From: Sepioteuthis lessoniana
Taxonomy: Eukaryota; Mollusca; Cephalopoda; Myopsida; Loliginidae
Length of the DNA: 64,000 bases
Direction: 5' to 3'
NCBI GenBank assembly: GCA_963585895.1
Contig: OY757917.1
Coordinates: 99,493,386-99,557,385, forward strand
Program-made: the position numbers and the translations under genes
Notes under the pieces: model-generated
What the model was told of the DNA's origin: nothing
Database searches by the model: none
What the model saw: only the letters and a program-made list of their open reading frames with translations
In this document: one piece after another, positions 11,489-22,149 of the stretch
Layout of the letters: each line of letters begins with the position of its first letter
Numbering within the stretch: position 1 is the first letter of the stretch

Positions 11489-12630
11489 ATGGCATCAACT
11501 GGACCATTGGCCTAATGAGTAGAGTGTTTGCCAATGGTCTGGGAGACTAGGGTTCAATCCCAGGTCAAATCATACCAAAGACTCAAAAAATGGTACTTGA
11601 TCTAACCTTGCTTAGCACTCAGCACCGATAAGGTGAGGGTTGGTTGGTTGAGTTTTATGGCATATCAACCTTTGTAGGTTATTTAATGCCAAATCCATTT
11701 TTATGTAAATAATCAGTTCTATTTAAAACAATTCAGTTTAGCATGAGTACACAGTTTAATTGTCAAAAACATTTCTATTTCAAACTATTCAGTTTATTCA
11801 AGCAGTTATATATAACAATTCAGTTTAGTGTAAGCAAAGTTTCAATGTGAAAAACAGTTCAATTTCAAACAATTCAGTTTAGCATAAGCACGCAGTTTAA
11901 ATGTAAGTACAATTTAATTGTGAAAAACAATTCTATTTCTAGCTATTCAGTTTGGTCAAGCAGTTCGAATTCAGTTAATTCAGTTTAGTATAAGTACAAT
12001 TTTTTTTTTTACACACAGTTAAATGTCAAAACAGTTCTATGTTAAACAATTCAGATTAGTGTAAATAAAGTTTCAATGTCAAAGACAGTTCTATTTAAAA
12101 TAATTCAGTTTAGCATAAGCACACAGTTTAAATGTAAGTACGGTTTCAGTTTAGCATAAGCACACAGTATAAATGTAACTACAGTTTAAGTGTCAAAAAC
12201 ATTCCTATTTCAAGCCATTCAGTTTAATCAAACATATGCCATTATTTCTATTTAACCCATAGATAGGAACCTATCAGGTGCTACCACTCCAGGCCAGAGT
12301 GGACCTGGTAGCGATGGCAATAAAGGGGTAGTCCGCATTCCTCAAAGCTCCAGCATCACTGGAACCTCACCGTCAGATTGTTTAGTATCATATCCAGGAC
12401 ACTTTTTTTGGGGGGGGTCTTACCCCTCTGCAGAGGTGCAGTTGGTGTATTCTACAGCCCCAGCCAACTGGGCAACCGATAAGGTGAGGATCAAGGGTAA
12501 ATTGGAGCAATCCTGGGAATGGAGTAGTGCCCTCCCCTACACCTTGGTGTAGTAGCTATTGAGAAGGGAGCCTTCAGTCACCCTCAACTAAGGTCTCCAA
12601 CTTTACTTTTTTTACTTATGTGCTACACAC
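11489..12630 (+). mobile_element. tRNA-derived SINE family A, copy 1, split by an insertion
   Basis: A tRNA-like head carries an A box (TAATGAGTAGAGTGTTTGCC) and B box (GGGTTCAATCCCAGG). The body follows (ACCAAAGACT, ATGGTACTTGAT, CTTAGCACTCAGCA). It is interrupted at 11639-12474 by retroposon B1 and resumes with ATCAAGGGTAAATTGGAGCA, ending in CACCTTGGTGTAGTAGCTAT and a T/A-rich tail. A possible 7-bp flanking repeat ATGGCAT lies at 11489-11495 and 12631-12637. The second copy at 57837-58090 gives the uninterrupted order. Confidence 0.85.
11639..12474 (-). mobile_element. minisatellite retroposon B1 with 15-bp target duplication
   Basis: Flanked by a perfect 15-bp direct repeat ACCGATAAGGTGAGG (11624-11638 and 12475-12489) inside SINE A1, so both ends are fixed. 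In retroposon orientation (minus) it begins TGCCCAGTTGGCTGGGGCTG, with a head of about 250 bp. A body of about seven degenerate ~56-bp units follows (core CAATTCAGTTTAGCATAAG). It ends in the hairpin GGCATTAAATAACC..GGTTGATATGCC plus CAACCAACCAAC. No open frame and no clear tRNA-like promoter. GGTTCCAG in the head weakly resembles a B box. An RNA-mediated origin is inferred from the duplication and the simple-repeat tail. Confidence 0.85.
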
Positions 12631-13490
12631 ATGGCATAAATATTTATCTATGAGTCTGATTGCCAAAATGAGTCTATTATGATGGTTGTTAACTTTGGAT
12701 AAATTCTTTCCCAATATTATTTCCTTGTCCATAAATGTTTGTGTAAATGGAGCTGTGTTAGGGTGCAAACTGCAGTTTTAGGAGGAATCTATGATTGTCT
12801 AAGTTCCTAAAAACAAAGACAAAAAGCCAGAAAAATGATAAATATTAAAAAAAAAATGGACTTGAGAACTAAGCATATTCTGGCTGTACAATTCAAATTG
12901 CAAAACAGAATTGTCGCAAGTTTTTTCGGTGCAACTTATTGGGTGGTCAGAGTTTTTGGTTTACATCTAAACCCCAGAGAGTCTGATTTGGGTAGTTTCC
13001 TCTATTAGAACTTTGAGTGCATTGGCTGAAACAAAAAAGTGACTTTTTGAAAGAATCCACAGGAAGGAAGCTGATAACTTCTGATACAAATAGTTTTCTT
13101 CATGTTTCTGTCATGCTTCCACCCACATTCAGCAGTAAAAGGGGCAAGTACAAATTATTTTTGGAGACATGTTTATTTTGATCAAAATACCACCCATAGA
13201 CTTCCTGTTGTCTTACTGTCCTAAAATATTAACATAACATTAAACCATTTATTTTAAAGGGTAGGTAAAATTTTTCTTTAGCAAAAAGTGTTATTGATAA
13301 TTAATGATTATCAAGTTGGCTCTTAATTAGTTATTAATTTCAAAACAAATCTTGTCTCTTGTCCTTTTAGTGAGAATCATCTCAAGTCAATGAGACCAAA
13401 TTTCATCAGGTCTCTTTTTTAAATCACAAACCTAACAAATGCTGATCATTGACCTATCAGATTTCTCTTTCTTTCTCATAGAGAATTGTC
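12631..13490. other. unique sequence, nothing recognised
   Basis: Moderately complex sequence without repeats recognised elsewhere in the window. No long open frame. Confidence 0.5.
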
Positions 13491-14010
13491 TAAATCTAAT
13501 ATTTTTTTTTGGGGGGGGAGAGCTATTTTTATACAAGACTTACTTTTTCTCCTTAACACAATGACTTTCACTTCAGTAAATCATTCTCTCTCTCTCTCTC
13601 TCATTTAAAAAAAATCATTTAATGTTTTTGCATGATTTTTTTATCATTTTTCTTCAATCCTTAATTTCATTCTTTATTTTATCATCATTTTCTTTTGCTT
13701 GATGTTTTTGGTTTTCTTTTTCTCCTTCCATAAGAACAAAACAAAACATTCTAATCCTTATTTTTCCCTTTCTCCATTTTCTTTCTACACATATCTGTAT
13801 CCTTCCTTTATCTTTTTCTCTTTTTCATTCACTTCATGCTTCTTTGTATTATAATTATATTTCCTCATCTTTTTCCTTTTACTCTAGATACCAACCTCTC
13901 TCTCTCTTTCTCTCTACTTTAATTTCCCCTTCTTTGTGCTTCAGCCATTTTCTCCCTGACCCTACCATCTCTCAATAACCCTTCCTATTATCCTTCCTTC
14001 TCTACCCAAC
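13491..14010. repeat. pyrimidine-rich tract
   Basis: Mostly C and T on the plus strand, with a (TC)n core at about 13586-13602 and CTCTCTCTCTTTCTCTCT near 13902. A polypyrimidine/polypurine duplex that could adopt unusual structures; no gene. Confidence 0.6.
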
Positions 14011-14841
14011 TCACTGCCCATGGCATGCACAAACCTCTCCTGCCATTTAAAGTGCCATATCAAAAATACTCATTGGATCTCTTCAGAAATACCACCACTT
14101 CTTCCCTGTCTTTTCACCTGCCTTCCTTTCTGTCAGACCCTTGCCTCCCACCTGAGTGCCTCTGGATGACAGATGACAGCCACCAAATGACAGCTGATTG
14201 TCACTCCAACTTCCAGGCATTTTACACCAAGTGGAAGATTAAAGCAATAAATCTCGATCACTAATGAAACATTTGCATCCACATCAGTCATGCACAGCCA
14301 ACAGATGGCATTGGGTCAATAAGGCAGTAAATGTTTATTGTCTAGTAAAGCCTTTTTACTGTTCTTGTTATTATGACTGCTTGACTTATATCTTGACATC
14401 ATTTAGTGTTACTGGATCTCAAAGATTCTTTCCTTCTAATATGCTGAATTTTCAATGGTGATAATGTCAATAACTTTTTTGTTGTGCATCTAGAAGGAGA
14501 CATCAGTATCAATCCTTTAAGATTTTTTTAAAAAAAGCTCTTAGATATGTTATTTGTTATCTACTCCAAGTTTAGTCAATTGATGTTATATATTGTCTTA
14601 AAAATTCTGCCAAAGAGAGAGAACTGAGAGAAATAAATTTTAAATATGAAAACTGAGATAAAAGGGTGATATCTGTTGATCTCTCTCAGTCATGTTCTGT
14701 ATTTGGACAGGATGCTGAGAAAAAAAATCTTCTCTTGGGTATTACAACTCTTTAAAAGCAACATATCGCTTTGCACCAAAGTGAGGTAAATCAGAGTCGT
14801 TCAACACCTGTATCACACTGGTTACAGTAACTGAAGCTAAA
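14011..14841. other. higher-complexity unique segment
   Basis: More balanced composition than its neighbours, with a 79-codon open frame at 14025-14264 (+) whose protein resembles no family I know and lacks splice context. Possibly transcribed or conserved; unproven. Confidence 0.35.
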
Positions 14842-15082
14842 GGTGTCTCAAAATAGATACAACTCATTAATACAATAATGATTTATTACTGTGACAAGCA
14901 CAAGGGTGGTCATTTGAACACATTCTGTAAAAAATGCATCCTTTGAGCTAGAGACATCAAATCAATGTTTTTTTTTTAAATTGTTATTATATCAGCATAC
15001 TGGACATGCAATCTTTTTTTGAGTTTCTTGTCTCAGTAATAAATCATTATCATATTAATGGGTTGCATCTATTTTGAGACAG
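14842..15082. mobile_element. MITE with ~55-bp terminal inverted repeats
   Basis: Left arm 14842-14896 and right arm 15027-15082 are inverted copies at roughly 85% identity by eye: GTGTCTCAAAATAGATACAA opposite TGTCTCAAAATAGATGCAAC, then ATAATGATTTATTACTG in both. The interior of about 130 bp is noncoding. The mariner-like ends suggest mobilisation in trans by a Tc1/mariner transposase. A clear TA duplication was not located. Confidence 0.65.
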
Positions 15083-15320
15083 TTTTGAATGATTTTGTCT
15101 TTGAATAAGTAGTGATACAAAATATTTTTCCTCTCTTAGTTGTTATAGTATACTATTTTTAAATCTGAAACAAAAAAGAACACATTATTATTAGTAGAGT
15201 TATTAGCAGTCCCATAGGTTCCATGTATATTGAGACACCCTATGTGTATGACTTTGTTTATACATATACACATAGGTCCCTACATTAAACTGATAATGTG
15301 TTGGATAGCACACCTAAGGG

Positions 15321-16233
15321 ATTGATAGATTTTAATGACATTTTAACCCATCAAAGGTTATTTTATGTCTAGAAATCAGGAAATCCCATTTATTGCACAT
15401 TCATTTTTACATTTTTTGCCTTGTTGGTTGTGTTTTACAGCATATCAACTCTTGTGAGTTATTCAATGCTAAATCCTGCTTATACACATATGTTAAATAT
15501 ATATGATTTCAAAACAAATAGTTTGTAGGCAACACTTATTACACAAACCATAGCTCATTTGTTTGCAAACAGTTAAATGGTTTCAAGTATGGCTAACACT
15601 AATAGTTTTATTTGCATACAGTTAAAAAGTTCCAAGTATTGCTATCTAACACTAATAGTACTATTTGCCACAGTTAAATAGTTTCCTATTTAGCAAATGA
15701 TTAAACAGTTGTATTCAACTTATAGATGGAACCCTAACAGATACTACCATTCTGAGTCAGATTGGATTTGAGAGTAATAGCAATGAAGAGGTACTTCATG
15801 CTCTCCAAAGATGCAGGACTGGAACTTCACCATTAGATGGTTTAGTGTCATTTCCAGAACACTTGTTGGCGGAGGGTTTTGCAGCAGTGCAGTAAGTGTA
15901 ATCTACTGCCAAAGCCAACTGGGCTATTTTTAAGTAGTTGTTTCTTACAAAGATTTTTTTTCTCATGGTCCTATCAAATACAAATTATCTTTAAATAAAT
16001 CTCTGTGACTTATAGATAGGACCCTAACAGGTACTACTACGTTGGCTCAGAGTGAATCTGGGAGTAATGGCAATAAAGGAATACTCCACACTTGTAAGAT
16101 CTCCAGAACTAGAGCCTCACTACAAGATGCAATTTAGTGTCCTAACCAGGACACAGTTTTTATTTGGTGGGGGTCTTACTCCTATAAAGGAGATGTAATC
16201 TATATCCTAAACCCAGCCAACAGAGTGCATACT
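15321..16233 (-). mobile_element. retroposon family D, copy 2, hosting a family C element
   Basis: The tail hairpin region is at 15321-15380 (GATTTTAATGACATTTTAAC..GGTTATTTTATGTCTAG). The middle resumes after the nested element near 15935 (GTAGTTGTTTCTTA, also present in the copy at 60.9 kb). The head lies at about 16015-16230 (TAGATAGGACCCTAACAGGT, then GGGGGTCTTACTCC). An imperfect flanking duplication, ACACCTAAGGG (15310-15320) versus ACACCTGAGAGG (16234-16245), supports the ends. Confidence 0.7.
15421..15934 (-). mobile_element. minisatellite retroposon family C, copy 1
   Basis: Nested inside D copy 2. The plus strand starts TTGTTGGTTGTGTTTTACAG with the shared tail, then has ~48-bp units (TTTGCATACAGTTAAAAAG, TTCCAAGTATTGCTATCTAA). 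It ends with the head ATAGATGGAACCCTAACAGA..CAAAGCCAACTGGGC. Flanking ATTTTT at both junctions may be a short target duplication. Confidence 0.75.
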
Positions 16234-16249
16234 ACACCTGAGAGGATAG

Positions 16250-17097
16250 AATTAAATATTTTCATCATGAAAATTCATGAAAGCATCCACTTTATTGTGT
16301 TCCAAATGAAATTAATGCTGAACAGTTCCCTGGAAAAATTCCCAATTCACTTTGGTCTTATATTAGACATGATTAAACTTATTATAAAGGAATAGATGGG
16401 TGATTAATACTTTCAACAGAAAAATAGTTAAGACATAAATATTGAATTTTAATGATCAACTTATTATTGTTTGATATTATTCAACCGTCTGGCAGATAAC
16501 AAATCAAAGCTTTCAACCAGATATCAATGGAATCAAATAATAACTGTTATTACAACTTAAAAACTAAACAGTGGATCTAGTCATGTTATCATCACTCTTT
16601 AAAGTTAATTCTTTCACAGAATATTTTTTATTATATTCCCAATAAAAATTATTAGTATAAGGCTGAAGAAGTAGATACTTATTTTTTAGCTTAGTAAAAT
16701 CTGATTTTCAAGAGCATTTTCAAAATAAGATTATCAAACAATTAGATTACAGTGATATTTGTCAATTATTGAATTTGTTTTCGTTTGTGACATTGCAATA
16801 CTAGGTATTATGCTCACCTACTTAGTAAAAAGTATATTTATTTTCTAAATTTGTACAGCCTAGAGTTTTTCAAACATTTTACTTTGGCAGCATCCTTTAA
16901 TGTTTGTTTTACAATACATTACTTAAATATTGTTATCTAAGTCAAATATACAATTCAAAACTTAAACAAAAAGAAATAATTCAAAGTTTAGTAAATAAGT
17001 AAAGAAAGATGAGATGAATTAAGATTATTAGCAATACACTAAAGTGGCAAGACACATTTTGGTAAACTCTGGCTTACTATTTTGTCAAATCTTCTTC
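16250..17097. other. AT-rich unique sequence
   Basis: No gene, RNA or mobile element recognised. Confidence 0.5.
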
Positions 17098-17108
17098 TTT
17101 CTCCCTCC

Positions 17109-17147
<39 letters not shown>

Positions 17148-17155
17148 CATATATA
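17098..17155. repeat. (TC)n(TA)n compound microsatellite
   Basis: CTCCCTCCCTCTCTCTCT followed by a TA run. Confidence 0.9.
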
Positions 17156-17537
17156 TGTTGGTAGAAGTTTTTTTTGAGAAGTAACATTAGCTATGGCATA
17201 ATGATTATAAATGCAATATTTTATGTATAAAATAAGTTGAGATTTTCTTCAGAGACAATACATATTTGGTTTGAGGGAAAAATGGTGATAGTTAATGTAA
17301 ATTTCTGGAGCAAAAAAGGTATGCAGGAGTTTCCTAATGTGGTCATCAGTGAAATCTCAGATAGCTCATGAGGCCAATTCCTGTGTAGAACTGATGAAAG
17401 CAGTGTAGGCATTGGACTAATGCTAACATCTGAAGTGTACCCACTGGATTCATGCAGAGACTGGTCTCATAAACTACCACAAGTAGATATGGTAAATAAA
17501 GATGTGTGTATAGCAGATGTATGTGTTGTGTAAGACT
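17156..17537. other. unique sequence left of the mariner
   Basis: Short overlapping frames on the minus strand have no domain. Nothing else is supported. Confidence 0.45.
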
Positions 17538-17539
17538 TA

Positions 17540-18440
17540 TGTAGTGCATTCAATAAGTTTCCTGACTTTTTTGTGCAGGCATTTAAAATTGTCATATACT
17601 CTTGAAAATTCAGTATCTTATTGCTATACATCTTATGAGATGACTGACCAACTTTTAGGATTTCAGCTTTAAATGAGCAGCTACAGCAGGAATTCGAATA
17701 CACCCTACAGGAGCCTGATTGTCACAGCTGGTGAATTTCAAAAATGCAATCTGACACTTTAGAAGAACGATATGCAATCAAATTCTGTTGTAAACTTGGA
17801 AAAAACGACACAGAAACATATGGAATGCTTTAGACTGCTTTTGGAGCATCTTGCATGAATCGAGCATCAGTTTTTGAGTGGTATAAGAGATTCAAGGAAG
17901 GCACAGAGTCTGTGAGGGATGATAAGAAGTGTGCGAGGAGTAAGGAAGTCAATACACCAGAGTTGACTGGCCAGAGGGTTCGGGTTAGGGTTACTATGTT
18001 GAGGTTTTAAGGGAGTTCAGGAAGAGATTCCGTCGGAAGAGGCCAGCACTCTTCAAATCAGGTCAGTGGCATTTCCACCAGGACAATGCACCAGTCCACA
18101 ACTCCATCCTTGTCACAGACTATTTGACAAAGATGGGCATCAAGACAGTTCCTCACCCTCCCTATAGTCTAGACCTTGCTCTCTGTGACTTTTGGTTATT
18201 CTCTAAGCTCAGAGGCTGTCGTTATGAGACAATTGAGGAGATGAAGGAGGCTGTGATGAGGGTCATTGACATGTTCACACAAGAGGACTTCCATGGGGCC
18301 TTCCAGAAGTTGTCGGAACCGTACAACAAGTGCTTTGCAACCGGAGGAGATTACTTCGAAGGGGACTAGAGTTTCATGTGTGTACTATCAATAAAAGTTC
18401 CCATACAAAAAAAGTCTGGAAACTTATCGTATGCACCTCA
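17540..18440 (+). mobile_element. mariner transposon, internally deleted, both TIRs present
   Basis: The ends are inverted copies of about 35 bp: the left has ATAAGTTTCCTGACTTTTTT and the reverse-complemented right has ATAAGTTTCCAGACTTTTTT. They are flanked by TA at 17538-17539 and 18441-18442, the expected mariner target duplication. Total length is 901 bp, against about 1.3 kb for complete mariners. The missing part is the middle of the transposase gene. It carries both coding ends in the correct orientation, cannot encode a working enzyme, but could still be cut in trans. Confidence 0.9.
17744..18369 (+). pseudogene. mariner transposase, deleted and frameshifted
   Basis: The start at 17744 reads MQSDTLEERYAIKFCCKLGK, the N-terminal helix-turn-helix region, with an in-frame stop after about 28 codons (ETYGML then stop). 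Similarity continues with SCMNRASVFEWYKRFKEGTE and RSKEVNTPELTGQRV. A deletion then joins this to a different frame reading REFRKRFRRKRPALFKSGQW. The catalytic part is readable: HQDNAPVH (aspartate codon at 18082-18084) and HPPYSLDLALCDFW, with 34 residues between the two aspartates as in DD34D mariners. SLDLALCDF replaces the common SPDLAPCDF. The first aspartate is in the deleted part. The protein ends YNKCFATGGDYFEGD. Confidence 0.9.
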
Positions 18441-18488
18441 TATAAAAGATATTTGCTTATTCCTCTTCACTAATGATAAATTGGAGGC

Positions 18489-18782
18489 ACTTGTGGTGAA
18501 ATGGTTATCATCATTGGTAATGGAATTGATGAAATAAAAGGCAGAAACCTGGACAAGGCTGTTTGCATTTCATATAGTGCTAATACCCTTGGGAAAGGTA
18601 TATATTCAACTATTCTCTCTGCAGTGGTGAGTTAACAGTAGGGTAGACTGGACTCTTCAACATTGTTATGGTAACTAGTCAAGAAGAAGGAAAACTCTGA
18701 ATTCAAGCCAGTTGTTCTCTACTTAAAAAATTGACTTTATTTCACATCCTGCTTGTGACAAAGAGGTTGAATAAATATATAC
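18489..18782 (+). mobile_element. tRNA-derived SINE, family P, copy 2
   Basis: Head with ACTTGTGGTGAAATGGTTAT (A-box region) and a weakened B box. The body has GACAAGGCTGTTTGCATTTC, CCCTTGGGAAAGGTAT, CAGTAGGGTAGACTGGACTC and GAAGGAAAACTCTGAATTCA. It ends TTTCACATCCTGCT followed by an AT-rich tail. It lies directly after the mariner. Confidence 0.8.
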
Positions 18783-18789
18783 AAAAATG

Positions 18790-19713
18790 ATAAGTTGAAA
18801 TATCAACACAAACTCATTTATCAATAAATGATCTATAAGTCTTTTGAAGTTAAAAACAACTTGAAAAGTGACAAAATTAAAATTTCACTTTGCCAATCAA
18901 CACCAAAGAATTATTAACCATACTAGATGCATGAAAGAATGCCAAAGAACCAGATATAAGAATTTATCAAGCTACGATTCAAAGAGTCCTAAAGACAAAA
19001 CCTGAGGAGTTCATTATCACAAACCCTGTGATATACATACTTATTTGGCGTATGTTTGTCTAAAGTACTTGTAACTTGCATATTTAATACAGCTGAGTGG
19101 ACAGACAAGTGAGGTTGGCTATATGTAATGACTAACAAGGGTTGGTCATCAAACAATACTCAAGTGGTTCAAAGGTAATCAAGTAGGGTTCAATAAGGTT
19201 GACAGAAGGACATAACAAAAGCAGTTAATCAATGATGTAGTGACAAAAATGACAAACACAGAGCAAGAGTTATTAGCCTGTGACCACTGATGCATGTTTT
19301 TTGATGGACTTAAACCAATGAACAGTCTTGATTAATAACCCTAAGGTAGCACTGGACACTTGGCAAAAGAATGTCCAGTGAAGGTTAGAGAAATTCTTTG
19401 GAGGTTAGTTTTTTTTCTATGCTTAGACTTCCCTGAGAAATTGGTTATTTGTCAAATACATTTACTTTAAATGACAGTACAAAAAAAGAATAAAAATTTA
19501 ATTTTGACCCTCTATGTTCAGTAAGTGATACTCATTATCTTGAAATGACCAAAAACAAGAAAAACATTCAACTCAATCAGAAGAACAAGACTTACTAATG
19601 CATCAACAAAAGAGTGAGTGTGAAGCTATATATATATATATATTTCAATCTGTTTCTAACTCAGGTAAAATAATGATAATTCTAAACTATTTTGTAAGTA
19701 ATCAATATCAGTT
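18790..19713. other. unique sequence, nothing firmly assigned
   Basis: A reading frame near 19140-19240 contains TILKWFKGNQVGFNKVDRRT, faintly like a transposase DNA-binding region, but there is too little to call. Confidence 0.35.
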
Positions 19714-19726
19714 AAACAAAGGAAAG

Positions 19727-19970
19727 ATTTGGTTTGGTTTCTTTATTTTAATAGCATAGCAACCTTTGTGGGTTATTTAATACCAAAGCCATCCTTGTAG
19801 AAGAACAGCAGTGGTATTAATTAACCCATAGATGAGATGCATATGGAGGTTCATACCTTTCCTAAGAGTATTAGTCCAAAATGAATGTAAGAGCAAAACT
19901 GGAGTTTGAGCTCACTTACTCCAATATTGCAGTTGAGCACATAAATTTTTACACCATAAGGACTTCCCCT
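19727..19970 (-). mobile_element. tRNA-headed SINE family F, copy 1, with shared hairpin tail
   Basis: In minus orientation the 5' end is tRNA-like: TCCTTATGGTGTAA (A-box region), then GAGTAAGTGAGCTCAAACTC (B-box region). A ~120-bp body follows, ending in GGTATTAAATAACCCACAAA, GGTTGCTATGCT and AAACCAAACC. An imperfect flanking duplication, AAACAAAGGAAAG (19714-19726) versus AAGCAAAGAAAAGG (from 19971), supports the ends. The 3' module is the same as in families B, C and D. Confidence 0.75.
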
Positions 19971-20100
19971 AAGCAAAGAAAAGGTCAGAAGTGTTGGTCA
20001 GTATGTGACTGTTTATTTACATCTTTACAAAAATATGATCAAAGAAAGTAACTATCTCTGCCGACTTACGCAATAACACACACACAGACAAAATAAAATA

Positions 20101-20250
20101 ATGAATACAATATCAGAAGCAATACATAGTATTGCCCTTAAAAAAAGTAAACTCCGAGAACTTTTTTAATGTTAATTTTCTTCTATACTAAGATTTTATT
20201 ATTTTTCATGGAGCATTATACAATATAAATTATTATTAATAGGTATTATT
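20101..20250 (+). repeat. interspersed repeat I, copy 1
   Basis: Collinear with 33690-33845: ATCAGAAGCAATACATAGTA matches ATCAGCAGCAACATACAGTA, and GATTTTATTATT..GCATTATACAAT matches GGATTTTATCATT..ATATTATACAAT. Noncoding. Confidence 0.5.
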
Positions 20251-20460
20251 TATAACTAATCTCTAGAACATTGCAACCAAAAATAAAATTATATATATAT
20301 ATATATATATAATTAAACAATGCAGACATCCTTTGTCTACACATTTTTGTATTTATCCTTTTGAGTGGGTTCATTGATTTTATGATATCTGGCGGGAATT
20401 GATTAATAAACCTCCTATGATAAATTAGTTCCCTAGTACTTTCTGCCTGATCTTCCATAC

Positions 20461-20492
<32 letters not shown>
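20461..20492. repeat. (TA)n microsatellite
   Basis: TA run with two CA interruptions; another lies at about 20290-20311. Confidence 0.9.
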
Positions 20493-20493
<1 letters not shown>

Positions 20494-20528
20494 CATCTAT
20501 AAAACATGAAAAAATATTTAGAGAAAGC

Positions 20529-20692
20529 ATTCTTTATATGAAATTTGCCAATGTTTCAGTCTTTATAAACTTCTTCAGAGCAATATAACTGATGGTTAAT
20601 GTTTTATCTGAAAAAATGTTTTTTAAATGTTATATTAAACATCAATTACATTGCTCTGAAGACTGAAAGTTACTAAATTTCATATAAAGAAT
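20529..20692. mobile_element. fold-back element with hammerhead-like motif
   Basis: Left arm 20529-20584 and right arm 20650-20692 are inverted copies (ATTCTTTATATGAAATTTGC opposite ATTCTTTATATGAAATTTAG), separated by about 65 bases. On the minus strand the left arm reads CTGAAGA (20578-20572), then AGTTTATAAAGACT, which can pair as a 5-bp stem with an ATAA loop, then GAAAC. This is the arrangement of hammerhead boxes around stem II. The right arm has lost the stem. Possibly a remnant of Penelope-like terminal repeats. Confidence 0.5.
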
Positions 20693-20783
20693 ACATCATC
20701 TAAACATTTTGTTTTTCTAATATTTCATATGTTCATACCATCAGATTAATATTCATCTTTCCATATCACTCTCTCCCTCTCTC

Positions 20784-20785
<2 letters not shown>

Positions 20786-20833
<48 letters not shown>
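20786..20833. repeat. (TA)n microsatellite
   Basis: 48 bp of pure TA, preceded by a CT-rich stretch. Confidence 0.95.
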
Positions 20834-20841
<8 letters not shown>

Positions 20842-21620
20842 ACTCATTTTTGTACAGCTACATATTCGCATTTTCAGTAACAAAGTTTCATTGCTGCATT
20901 CTGGTAATAACTAATATCTAATAATATCTGTTGTGACTAATGTTCCACAAGAAATTATAAAGTCCTTGTATTTTTGGTTTAGAATAAAGTTAATTTTTTA
21001 TTAAAATTTTTTAGGGATGTATTTATCTGAGGGTGATACTCTAAGTAAAATAATCAAATAGAACAAATACTACAGTGTAATAGAGGGTAGTAAGAAGAAA
21101 ACAGTGACAGTTGAAAGTATAAAAAGATATAAATTTGATAGAAGAAATGTAATTACTAAATCAAATATCAATTTGATGGAAAAAATTATCTGAGAGACAC
21201 TATATATGGGGTTACTTAAAATTTTTTTGTAATTAAATAAAACTAAATGTTCCTTATATAAGTTCTGTTAAAAAAGATCACTTTTGATCATACATGGACA
21301 GCTGACATATTTGTGTTCATTTTTAAATTTGTCAAAACTGGGCACTTTATGAAGAAGGTACTATAAATGACTGAATGTGTCAAAAAAGAAGTTTATGAAA
21401 TTTCATACTTGAAATTTTTGTTAAGCAATACTCCATCATCAGGTAGACAAATTGATATCAATAGTGATCAAATGAGAACATTACCTGTTTATATATATAT
21501 AGATATATATAGAGAGAGAGAGGAAGATAGGAAAAAAAAACACATGCACACCGATATATGTACTTATGTTTTCATCCAAACTCACATGTACTGGAGGGAT
21601 GCAACACTAGAGCAATCTTT
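20834..21620. other. AT-rich, no gene
   Basis: The 101-codon frame at 21367-21672 (+) reads through a TA/GA microsatellite (about 21490-21522) and has no domain. Confidence 0.5.
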
Positions 21621-21629
21621 AACGTCGTG

Positions 21630-21825
21630 TGAATTTGGAGTTTTCCTTGTCTTAGATAGTTTTCCTTACTAAAGTTAAAGAACCCAGTTTGCCTACTAAT
21701 TACTTATAGTTGGATTTATGGTTTATCCCTAGGGCATTAGCACAAAGTGAAGCATACAAAGCCTTGACTAGGATTTGAATTCAGGTCATTTATTTCATTT
21801 TCCTATCATGATACATATAAGGATA
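21630..21825 (-). mobile_element. tRNA-derived SINE, family P, copy 3
   Basis: The plus strand shows GAATTTGGAGTTTTCCTTGT, TTAAAGAACCCAGTTTGCCT, TATCCCTAGGGCATTAGCAC and GGATTTGAATTCAGGTCATT in family P order (reverse of transcription). The 3' end is missing. Confidence 0.7.
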
Positions 21826-22149
21826 TTGGAAATGTATTGCTGAGACTTACAGCTGCTTTTAGAAAGCAAGTGAGAAAAGTGCTTTTTCTGGAACTAAATC
21901 TTTTTTTTTTATCTTGAAATGGGACTTTTGTTTAAATATGATATTTCAGCAATAGCACCTTTTTTTGTGTGTATTTCCCAAGAAAAAATGAATGTTTTCT
22001 TTGGAACCTGACTGCCTGGCATGGCATAATTTGTACATTTTGCTTCAATTCACAACTTGAGATTCACAGACTCCTGCCAAAAACAAACACACTTTACATA
22101 TGTATTCATACATACAAAGTTATATCAATAAATCTATAGTAATATTATG

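Noticed and set aside
11639-12474. Helitron (Pearl-like) origin of family B
   Set aside because: Clear target duplications of 11-15 bp and an (AACC)n tail argue for retroposition; no CTRR end was seen.
19140-19260. Second transposase DNA-binding region
   Set aside because: One short WFK-containing stretch without ends or a catalytic part; too weak.
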